Of a stretch of 64,000 nucleotides of DNA, positions 44,152 to 50,767 are shown piece after piece. The notes under the pieces are model-generated. The model did no database searches. It was not told the origin of the DNA and worked only from the letters and a program-made list of their open reading frames with translations. Source of the stretch: JBLIRR01 sp049472395 (GTDB lineage Bacteria; SZUA-182; DTGQ01; JBLIRR01). Location of the stretch: NCBI GenBank assembly GCA_049472395.1, contig JBLIRR010000022.1:1-64000 (forward strand). Direction: 5' to 3'. Within the stretch, counting starts at the first letter, position 1; every line of letters begins with the position of its first letter. The position numbers and the translations under genes are program-made.

Positions 44152-44616
44152 ATGAATAATTTAAAAATATTCCCTAAGTCCACTTTAGGATTACTGTTAT
44201 TTGTTTTTATATTGTCTTTCCCTTTTATTGGACAGGCTCAATTTTTCACCCCCTATGTATCTCCTTCCCCTTTTCCTCCTCCACCTATACGCACCACCCC
44301 TTTTCAAGTATATGATGGCACTCTCCAGTCCCCATTCTTATCACCTATTTTTCTCCCGCCTGTCCCAGTGACACGGAGCGCTAACGCCCTTATCACTCTA
44401 TGGAATACGGTGGGGACAGCGAATACCTTAATAGTGTATAATCCGACTGCTCTTATTGGTGTTTCAGCAGCCCCGGTCACCCCATCACCCCTGCTTTCTT
44501 TAATTGCAGGAACTCTGGCAAATACCGCATTGCTGACAAGCAATCCGGCCTTCTATAATTTTCTGGTAAATACCTATTTGCTCCCCACAGGTTTAGCAAT
44601 CTATGCATTTCCTTAA
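44152..44616 (+). CDS. Array protein type B, copy 3 (secreted)
   Basis: A 154-residue protein. Signal peptide ends IGQA, mature start Gln (QFFTPYVSP). Then PPIRTTPFQVYDG, signature VTRSANALITLWNTVGTANT, YNPTALIGVSAAPVTPSP and NPAFYNFLVNTYLLPTGLAI. A GGAG site lies before the ATG. A hairpin follows directly after the stop. Confidence 0.82.
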   Translation: MNNLKIFPKSTLGLLLFVFILSFPFIGQAQFFTPYVSPSPFPPPPIRTTPFQVYDGTLQSPFLSPIFLPPVPVTRSANALITLWNTVGTANTLIVYNPTALIGVSAAPVTPSPLLSLIAGTLANTALLTSNPAFYNFLVNTYLLPTGLAIYAFP

Positions 44617-44629
44617 AAGATTCTCATTT

Positions 44630-44657
44630 AGAGGGAGAGAGATGCCTCTCTCCCTCT
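44630..44657 (+). terminator. Terminator after pair A3-B3
   Basis: AGAGGGAGAGA (44630-44640) pairs with TCTCTCCCTCT (44647-44657) across a 6-base loop. A pyrimidine-rich TTCTTCCC tail follows. Confidence 0.7.
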
Positions 44658-44756
44658 TTCTTCCCAGCAGTTTTTTTTATAAATTTCTTAAATGATATTA
44701 TAAGAAAATTTGAAACTAAGACGTAAAGCCATAATTGCTGCTCCCCATGAATGTTA

Positions 44757-44785
44757 TTGACATTTTCGTAATTACTTTATATACT
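44757..44785 (+). promoter_or_regulatory. Sigma-70 type promoter in leader L4
   Basis: TTGACA (44757-44762), a 17-bp spacer and TATACT (44780-44785). The spacer contains TTTTCGTAATTA, the motif also found in leaders L1 and L2. This suggests a conserved promoter region for the A-B pairs. Confidence 0.5.
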
Positions 44786-45045
44786 ATATCGTCTTGATAT
44801 TATTAAATTCATTATACTCTTTTAATGAATTATCATAATCTTATAATATTTTTTTCTAAATATTGAAACTCCCCGGCACATAATAATTACAATTTTATTC
44901 CATTTTTATTAATTTAATAAAGAATTTAAAAATGGAAAAAGATGAATGAAGGAGGTGATGAGATATATACTAAATTTATAATCTATAGTCTAAAGTATAA
45001 ATTAGTTAAGAAAGTGAGGTGATTGATAAAAATATTTTTTTACTA

Positions 45046-45115
45046 TCTTAATGGGCGATTTAAGAGATATTGATGAATTTGGGTCACATACAAAAAGCCG
45101 GAGCTTTTATACATA
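45046..45115 (+). ncRNA. Conserved leader RNA element, copy 4 (degenerate)
   Basis: A shorter stem of unrelated sequence, TCTTAA (45046-45051) with TTAAGA (45060-45065), encloses the loop TGGGCGAT, close to the GCGCGAT of the other copies. The flank TTTGGGTCACATACAAAAAG and a weaker AAAAGC/GCTTTT hairpin are kept. Confidence 0.45.
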
Positions 45116-45215
45116 CTATTTTTTCCCGCACTTTCCCAGTAACATTTCCCTCACATCAATTAATCTCCTAATCTGGCATTCTAAGAAAAATAATTATTTT
45201 AAAAAGGAATTTTAG

Positions 45216-45575
45216 ATGAAAAAGTATATAATAATCGTCCTTTTTACATTGGCTATAACCATGCCTCTTAAGGCAAGCGGACAATTTTCTGCAATTGCAC
45301 CTTACCCAGCAGCACCTATAATGAATCCATTCTATTTCCCTCCACCACCATCATTAATTCCCCCATTGCCTGTAAGGCAGGCTGCGCAGACTACTTTATT
45401 AACGGTGGCCTTGCCACCTCCCGTTGTTACACCGGCTGCTGTGCCAGTAGCTCCAGCCCCGCTTATTACTACAACCCAGTTGTTTCTTGGTCTTTTGCTG
45501 CGGATTGGCGAAGAGTCCGGGCTATTTTATACGAATCCTGCTCTTTTCTGGTATATTGTTGGGCTTTTATATTAG
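45216..45575 (+). CDS. Array protein type A, copy 4 (secreted)
   Basis: A 119-residue protein, the shortest type A. Signal peptide ends KASG, mature start Gln (QFSAIAPYPA). Proline-rich part, then PVRQAAQTTLLTVALPPPVV and the invariant C-terminal segment ending NPALFWYIVGLLY. AAAGGAA precedes the ATG. Type B follows after 37 bp. Confidence 0.82.
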   Translation: MKKYIIIVLFTLAITMPLKASGQFSAIAPYPAAPIMNPFYFPPPPSLIPPLPVRQAAQTTLLTVALPPPVVTPAAVPVAPAPLITTTQLFLGLLLRIGEESGLFYTNPALFWYIVGLLY

Positions 45576-45612
45576 AGAAAAGTAATTACGCTTAAAATGA
45601 AGGAGAAGTACA

Positions 45613-46104
45613 ATGGTTCATTTTAGAATAACGCCTAAATGGCTTATGGTCTTGCTGATTATTAGTATAGTCGTCTTCCTCTCTGCTTCTGCAGGGGCAC
45701 AAATTTTCCCTTCACTCATTAATCCTTTATTTCCTTCTGCACCAATATATCCATACCCGCCTGCTATCCGTACAAGCCCTATTGTGTCCTATCCGGGCAT
45801 CCCAGGAATCCCCTTTGCACCGCCTCTGCCTGTTTTTCCAGAACCTGTGGTAAGAACCGCTAATTTAACCATTACTCTATGGAATACGGCAGGTAAGACG
45901 AGCACGTTAATAATCTACAATCCAACATTACTCATTGGCCTTACCGCAGCACCGGTAACACCCTCTCCCCTGCTGTCCTTGATCGCAGGACAATTATTGG
46001 TGTTCGGCAATAGCGCATTAAGTACTGTCAATCCCGCTTTTTATAATTATTTAGTCAATACATACTTGCTTCCGACAGGTTTGGCTATTTATGTATTTCC
46101 TTAA
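45613..46104 (+). CDS. Array protein type B, copy 4 (secreted)
   Basis: A 163-residue protein. Signal peptide ends SAGA, mature start Gln (QIFPSLINP). Then PAIRTSPIVSYPG, signature VVRTANLTITLWNTAGKTST, YNPTLLIGLTAAPVTPSPLL and NPAFYNYLVNTYLLPTGLAI. The RBS is GAAGGAGAAG. A terminator follows, then the glutaminyl cyclase gene. Confidence 0.82.
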   Translation: MVHFRITPKWLMVLLIISIVVFLSASAGAQIFPSLINPLFPSAPIYPYPPAIRTSPIVSYPGIPGIPFAPPLPVFPEPVVRTANLTITLWNTAGKTSTLIIYNPTLLIGLTAAPVTPSPLLSLIAGQLLVFGNSALSTVNPAFYNYLVNTYLLPTGLAIYVFP

Positions 46105-46312
46105 ATATAAAAAGGAATATAGGGTCCGATAGTAATTTTCCTGAGGGAAATGATACTTATCATCCCTCAGGAATTCCTCTTCTTTTTTATATGCTTCACC
46201 GAGGACTTACGGTTCATTGACATTTTATTAATATAAAGTATAATATATAAAAAAGAAAGATTATATTAAGCACAAAATATAAATAAAATATAATGCTATT
46301 TAGGGATTGAAA
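46105..46312. promoter_or_regulatory. Region between terminator and cyclase gene
   Basis: After the terminator there is an AT-rich stretch with TTGACA (46217-46222) and AT-rich candidates for a -10 box such as TATAAT near 46247. The cyclase may have its own promoter. The array RNA element is absent here. Confidence 0.4.
46138..46187 (+). terminator. Intrinsic terminator after pair A4-B4
   Basis: TTCCTGAGGGA (46138-46148) pairs perfectly with TCCCTCAGGAA (46163-46173). An inner ATGATA/TATCAT pair lengthens the stem, and a T-rich tail (CTTCTTTTTT) follows. Confidence 0.85.
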
Positions 46313-47302
46313 ATGAATTGGGTCACTATTTTGTTAACGACAATGTTATTGTCTCCTTATTATTATCCTATCACACCCAGCCCAGCCCCTGTTGTTGAGC
46401 CTTATAGTTACCCGCCTCAGTGGGGATATTATATTCCTATAACCAATAATTATAATGATTCTGTCCTGGATTATTATTCTCCTATTACCAATATTAATCC
46501 ATTTCCTTCTACAAATTATCCATTCTTTTCTGAAATTCCCTTCTACCCACCTCTCATTGGGGCTCCCTTCACTATACAGAGGACTGGCGCACAACTCCTT
46601 AATGTTATCCCTGAATATACCTACGTGGTGCTTAATACATATCCCCATGACCCAACTGCCTTTACCCAGGGATTAGTATTTGACAATGGTTTTTTATATG
46701 AAGGGACCGGGCTTTTCGGTAGTTCTTCCTTACGCAAAGTAGACCTTGCAACTGGTATTGTCCTGCAACTCTTAGAACTAGCACCTCAATATTTTGGGGA
46801 GGGGATAACCGTTTTGGGGAATAATATTATACAATTGACCTGGCTGAGCAATGTTGGTTTTGTCTATAATAAAGCCAATTTTAATCTGCTTCAAGAATTC
46901 TATTATCCAACCGAAGGATGGGGTATTACCCATGATGGGCAAAATCTCATTATGAGTGACGGAACCTCTATATTGCACTATTTAGATCCTATAACCTTTC
47001 AGGAAATTAGGCAACTTAATGTTTTTGATTTAAATGGGCCTGTTACTATGCTTAATGAATTGGAGTTTATTCAGGGCGAAATTTATGCGAATGTATGGCT
47101 CACAGACCGTATTGCACGGATATCTCCCATTACCGGCCAAGTGGTTGGCTGGATAGATTTAACAGGACTCTTGAGTCCTGCAGACCTCCTTCTTCCAGTC
47201 AATGTGCTTAATGGTATAGCTTATGATCCCCTTCTTGATCGCATCTTTGTGACAGGAAAATTATGGCCAAAACTCTTCGAAATAGACCTTATTCCCCTTT
47301 AA
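46313..47302 (+). CDS. Glutaminyl cyclase (glutamine cyclotransferase), exported
   Basis: About 329 residues. Residues 100-329 match the plant/bacterial-type glutaminyl cyclase propeller family, which converts N-terminal Gln to pyroglutamate. Landmarks are HDPTAFTQGLVFDNGFLYEG, GSSSLRKVDLATG, FGEGITV, LTW, EGWGITHDGQNLIMSDG, LNELEFIQGEIYANVWLTD and LNGIAYDP, VTGKLWPKLFEI. The first 100 residues are not part of the enzyme. They have a hydrophobic export signal, a Pro/Tyr-rich segment and PFTIQRTGAQLL, which resembles the signature of the array proteins. I prefer the ATG at 46313; a TTG lies two codons upstream. The neighbouring secreted proteins all expose Gln after cleavage and are the obvious substrates. 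Confidence 0.93.
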   Translation: MNWVTILLTTMLLSPYYYPITPSPAPVVEPYSYPPQWGYYIPITNNYNDSVLDYYSPITNINPFPSTNYPFFSEIPFYPPLIGAPFTIQRTGAQLLNVIPEYTYVVLNTYPHDPTAFTQGLVFDNGFLYEGTGLFGSSSLRKVDLATGIVLQLLELAPQYFGEGITVLGNNIIQLTWLSNVGFVYNKANFNLLQEFYYPTEGWGITHDGQNLIMSDGTSILHYLDPITFQEIRQLNVFDLNGPVTMLNELEFIQGEIYANVWLTDRIARISPITGQVVGWIDLTGLLSPADLLLPVNVLNGIAYDPLLDRIFVTGKLWPKLFEIDLIPL

Positions 47303-47393
47303 TTATATTTTCCCCATGCATTTGGTTTCTCAATTTCCATGCAATTATTTTATCAATGAAAGGTTTTTCACTTGAGTAGTCGCTCACTTTTTC

Positions 47394-47443
47394 TTGACAT
47401 ATTAAAAAAGAATTGACTATGATATATATTGACTACGATATAT
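47394..47443 (+). promoter_or_regulatory. Promoter with two tandem 16-bp repeats
   Basis: TTGACA (47394-47399) and TATGAT (47418-47423) with an 18-bp spacer lie upstream of the first PilZ gene. The -10 box is inside the first of two adjacent 16-bp repeats (47412-47427 and 47428-47443, unit ATTGACTAYGATATAT). The repeats differ by one base and look like an operator. Confidence 0.5.
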
Positions 47444-47517
47444 TATGATATGTATATAGTTAATTATAAATCAATAATGAAATATTAAAGATTAAAATCT
47501 TAAAAAGAGGTGATATA

Positions 47518-48234
47518 ATGACAAAGGAAAATAATGTCTCATATAAAGGTCATTCATTATTGCCGGGAATGAATATAGATTGTGCTATGACAATTGATTC
47601 AAGTAGAGAGAGTATCGATGTGAGGAAGGCATTAATATATGCAAGTTTTACAGATGAACTTATTATATCACAGACAAATCCTCCTGTACCATCATATTGG
47701 GTTGGGCGAAAGATGGAAGTGACGTATCTTAATAAAGAAGGAAATACTATTCGCAGGGGAGTATCGTGTAAGATTAAGGAAATTATTAAGGATTATAAGC
47801 TTACTTCCTCAAAGACTGCTCAGGCTATTGCCCTCAAGGATATTTCAGGGGTAAAAGATTATAATTTTCGCTTTGCGTATAGAGTAAAACCCTTAAAAGA
47901 ATATGATATTAACCTTTTTACAATGGATGGCAAAAAATTAGATATTATTGATATTTCCGGATTGGGAGTCAGGTTTAGTCATGGCAAATTGAGCCAATAT
48001 CAACTAAATCAAAAAATTGTATTAAATCTGGAAGTAAAGAGCAAATCGCATAAAATTGATGCAAAGGTTATATGGAAAAAGCCTAATCAGATGATTAACG
48101 GAGAGGAGGTTGATTATATTGGTGCTCAGTTTATCAATCTTGACGGAATTTTAGCAGATAAATTATTTAAGATAATAAGAGAAATTGAACGTCATATAGC
48201 ATTCAGTCAGAAGTTTCATCAGTATCCTATCTGA
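47518..48234 (+). CDS. PilZ-domain protein 1
   Basis: A 238-residue cytoplasmic protein. The N-terminal 115 residues resemble the beta-barrel (YcgR-N-like) domain, starting GMNIDCAMTID. The C-terminal PilZ domain carries both c-di-GMP motifs, RFAYR (RxxxR) near residue 120 and DISGLG (DxSxxG) near residue 142. It also has the late YIGAQF strand. It probably responds to c-di-GMP. It has a close paralogue just downstream, and an AAAGAGGTGAT site precedes the ATG. Confidence 0.85.
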   Translation: MTKENNVSYKGHSLLPGMNIDCAMTIDSSRESIDVRKALIYASFTDELIISQTNPPVPSYWVGRKMEVTYLNKEGNTIRRGVSCKIKEIIKDYKLTSSKTAQAIALKDISGVKDYNFRFAYRVKPLKEYDINLFTMDGKKLDIIDISGLGVRFSHGKLSQYQLNQKIVLNLEVKSKSHKIDAKVIWKKPNQMINGEEVDYIGAQFINLDGILADKLFKIIREIERHIAFSQKFHQYPI

Positions 48235-48311
48235 GAAAAAACTGTAAATTATGGACAAACTCTGTCTACTATCTTACCGATAAATCAGATATAAAAATAA
48301 TTTTTATAAAG

Positions 48312-49043
48312 TTGAAAATCATGAGACGACAAATTAAAGATAAAGATCACATTAGCGACATTAATGAATTCTTAATAAGACCAGGAATGAATGTAGTGTG
48401 TGCTCTGAGGATTGATGAGGAAAACGGTGAAATAGATACAAGAACCGCAATGATTTATGATAGCATAAAAGACGAGATAATTATGTCGCAGACAAACCCG
48501 AGCCTTTATCCTGAGTGGGTCGGGAAAAGAATTGAAGTGACATATCTCAGGGATGATTATGTGCGCGTGGGATTATCAGCGAATATTCATAAGATAATTG
48601 ATGACTACCAACTTTCTTCATCAAATACAGTTCAGGCAATTATTCTTAACGAGTTCTCCCATATTAAAAATTATAATCTGCGGTTTGCCCACAGGGTTAC
48701 GCCAATAAAAGAATGTCATATTTATCTTTTTATGCCTGGTGGACAAAATTTTGATATTATGGATATTTCTGTATCAGGAGTGAAATTTGCCGTGCCTAAA
48801 TCAATTAAATTTAAAAGAAATGAGGTAATTAGGCTCCAGATAAAAGTAAATAACGAATTCTATAATATCAGTGTACGTATTGTCAGACAAGAGACTAATA
48901 AAGTGTATGATGAAAAAGACGTCACATTTATCGGAGCACAATTTATTAATATCACCGAGCATTTAGGACATAGATTATTTAAGATAATTAGGGAGATTGA
49001 ACGTAAAACAGCCTTTAGTCATAAGTTTGAAAGATATTTCTAA
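48312..49043 (+). CDS. PilZ-domain protein 2
   Basis: A 243-residue paralogue of the preceding gene, 77 bp downstream. Same layout: GMNVVCALRID start of the N-terminal barrel, RFAHR as the RxxxR motif, DISVSG as DxSxxG, and FIGAQF. The two arose by tandem duplication and have diverged. No diguanylate cyclase is in the window. The start may be the TTG at 48312 or the ATG at 48321, since the spacing to a ribosome site is unclear. Confidence 0.83.
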   Translation: MKIMRRQIKDKDHISDINEFLIRPGMNVVCALRIDEENGEIDTRTAMIYDSIKDEIIMSQTNPSLYPEWVGKRIEVTYLRDDYVRVGLSANIHKIIDDYQLSSSNTVQAIILNEFSHIKNYNLRFAHRVTPIKECHIYLFMPGGQNFDIMDISVSGVKFAVPKSIKFKRNEVIRLQIKVNNEFYNISVRIVRQETNKVYDEKDVTFIGAQFINITEHLGHRLFKIIREIERKTAFSHKFERYF

Positions 49044-49102
49044 TAAAGACCAAGACTCACTAATCTATTGCACTGCTTTTCTGCTCTATCACGCAGCCAA
49101 AT

Positions 49103-50116
49103 TTATTTTCGTCGCTTTACAATACCAATGACATTTGGCACTTTCCATCCTGATTTAGGATTTTCATGCTTTGAAAACTCTGTTTCATCGCGCCCTATTT
49201 TTTCAATTTCTTCCCATTGATTTGTAATATACAAATTTGCCTCCGGACCACCTTCCACATACATTGCATTTTTAATATTAATGGGCAGTGTGAGGAGTAT
49301 ATTATTAAAGTCATGCGTTGCATAAGGAGATCTGCTAAATATAAATAGGACATTCCCATCATTATCAACTCCAACTGAGGTTGTGCGGTGCGCTTTGTTT
49401 GTCTGTTTCCATACATTTTCACGATCAAGGCTGATCATGCGGTAATTTTGAATGACGGTATTATATTTCTTTGTCAATTCTCGCCAGTCTTGTTTATAGC
49501 GATCAATGATTTGTACCTGAGGAAGTAATGTATTTGTAGGATTGAACACCATAAACGCACCAAAGGAATTGTTCACGTCAGGATTATTTATGTGGGTAAA
49601 GTTTCTCATATAGCCCGTACTTTTAAGGTTATGATCCTTCAGATACATACTTGCGTTAATAGCAGCGAGCATGTCAAATTCTTCACACCATTGTTTCGGT
49701 GTTCTCGTCTTGCCTCCGTTTTCTGACGCAGACATTAATTTAAAGGAATAATGCTGGGGGGAGATTTTAAGGATAATAATCGGATAATCAGTTATGGCTG
49801 ATTTTTGTTCAGGATAAAATTCACCTAAATATAATCCTTCATCAAGTTTATCCCAGTGGGCGGATTCTACCTCAATGCCTGCTTCTGTATGAGCAGAGGG
49901 CGATGTGGACACTGCTTGAGTGTTCAATTGAGCGATGATGAAAGTGGGAACGAAGGAGCGAGTGGATTCCAAGGGCTTCTCTTTATTTGTCAATTCAAGA
50001 AAACCATCACTCGTAAGTGTTGAGGCAGCAACACATGTCGTCACCATAAAACACCATATCAACGAGCACAGTAGGAGAGAGGTGAAACAGAATTTTAAAA
50101 TATTTTTCATACGCAT
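49103..50116 (-). CDS. Exported phosphodiester glycosidase-like protein (NAGPA/DUF2233)
   Basis: A 337-residue protein with an N-terminal signal peptide ending TCVAA. From about residue 85 it matches the phosphodiester glycosidase family: GLYLGEFYPEQ, MLAAINASMYLKD, SFGAFMVF, RTTSVGVDNDGNVLFIFS and MYVEGGPEANLYI. Relatives remove sugar-phosphodiester caps or act on wall polymers. It reads away from the PilZ genes and is divergent from the FmdB gene. The predicted mature start is Ser, not Gln. Confidence 0.8.
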   Translation of the reverse strand: MRMKNILKFCFTSLLLCSLIWCFMVTTCVAASTLTSDGFLELTNKEKPLESTRSFVPTFIIAQLNTQAVSTSPSAHTEAGIEVESAHWDKLDEGLYLGEFYPEQKSAITDYPIIILKISPQHYSFKLMSASENGGKTRTPKQWCEEFDMLAAINASMYLKDHNLKSTGYMRNFTHINNPDVNNSFGAFMVFNPTNTLLPQVQIIDRYKQDWRELTKKYNTVIQNYRMISLDRENVWKQTNKAHRTTSVGVDNDGNVLFIFSRSPYATHDFNNILLTLPINIKNAMYVEGGPEANLYITNQWEEIEKIGRDETEFSKHENPKSGWKVPNVIGIVKRRK

Positions 50117-50456
50117 AATTTTTTAATCTCGAATTTAACAATATTCTAATATAAATATACATTTTTTGCTAGGGTAAATTTCAAAATTCGTGAAATACCC
50201 CAGCCAAAATGAGAATTGCAGCAAATTTGAAGCATAGCTTTTCTCATAGTATAATAAGAATATACTATGAGAATAAAGAAAAAATTATCATATAAAGCGT
50301 TAAAGTAACGTTACATACCGTTACTTTTTAGAATAAGTAACGGTATGTATTTTTTACTTCTTTGAGCTTATCATATGTAATAGAGTTATCATTGTTATAA
50401 AAGAAGTATTATATGGTTTAAATAAGTAAAAGAAATCGACGAATAAGGAGTATGCT
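50117..50456. promoter_or_regulatory. Divergent intergenic region with two strong inverted repeats
   Basis: First a perfect 13-bp inverted repeat, TTCTCATAGTATA (50241-50253) and complement (50261-50273). Then comes a terminator-like hairpin (50312-50349). The region could drive a short RNA or an attenuated leader for the FmdB gene. The 11-mer TTCTCATAGTA recurs at 50722, upstream of the sigma-54 activator. Confidence 0.55.
50312..50356 (+). terminator. Strong intrinsic terminator inside the FmdB leader
   Basis: TACATACCGTTACTT (50312-50326) is the exact complement of AAGTAACGGTATGTA (50335-50349), with an 8-base loop and a T-run after it. No gene ends here on the plus strand, so it must end a short leader or small RNA. 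Confidence 0.8.
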
Positions 50457-50648
50457 ATGCCAATATACGAATATAAATGTAAATTATGCAATCATTCTTT
50501 TGAAAAACTTATTCTCAGAAATAACCAACCGGTTGTCTGTCCTAAATGCAAGGGGAATGATATACAAAAGCTTATGAGCGGATCCCATGTGAAAAGCAAT
50601 TCGAGTGTCAGCACATGCTTTACACCTAAATCGAAAGGCTTTACCTGA
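50457..50648 (+). CDS. FmdB-family zinc ribbon protein
   Basis: A 63-residue protein starting MPIYEYKCKLCNHSFE with a second CPKC pair. This is the classic FmdB/CxxC zinc ribbon. Family members are putative regulatory proteins of unknown mechanism. AAGGAG precedes the ATG. It is followed by the PAS/sigma-54 activator 120 bp downstream. Confidence 0.88.
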   Translation: MPIYEYKCKLCNHSFEKLILRNNQPVVCPKCKGNDIQKLMSGSHVKSNSSVSTCFTPKSKGFT

Positions 50649-50767
50649 GCATCATAAATGCGAGTGGCTCGTTGAGCCGCTAAAATGACAGAATATTTCA
50701 TTCATCATTCACCATAAGACCTTCTCATAGTAATAGAAGTTGAGATAAATAACATTACGGAAACATT

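Larger units (their letters stand above)
44617..45215 (+). promoter_or_regulatory. Long leader L4 of array pair A4-B4
   Basis: No gene seen apart from the A3-B3 terminator at its left end. It holds a consensus-like promoter at 44757-44785, purine boxes GGAGGTGATG (44951) and GTGAGGTGAT (45014), and a degenerate copy of the RNA element at 45046-45115. The predicted transcript leader is about 420 nt before the A4 start. Confidence 0.55.

Noticed and set aside
29146..46104. Array proteins as PEP-CTERM or LPXTG sorted proteins
   Set aside because: No PEP or LPXTG motif with membrane helix and basic tail is present at the C-termini. The conserved ends are GLLY- or PTGLAIY-type.
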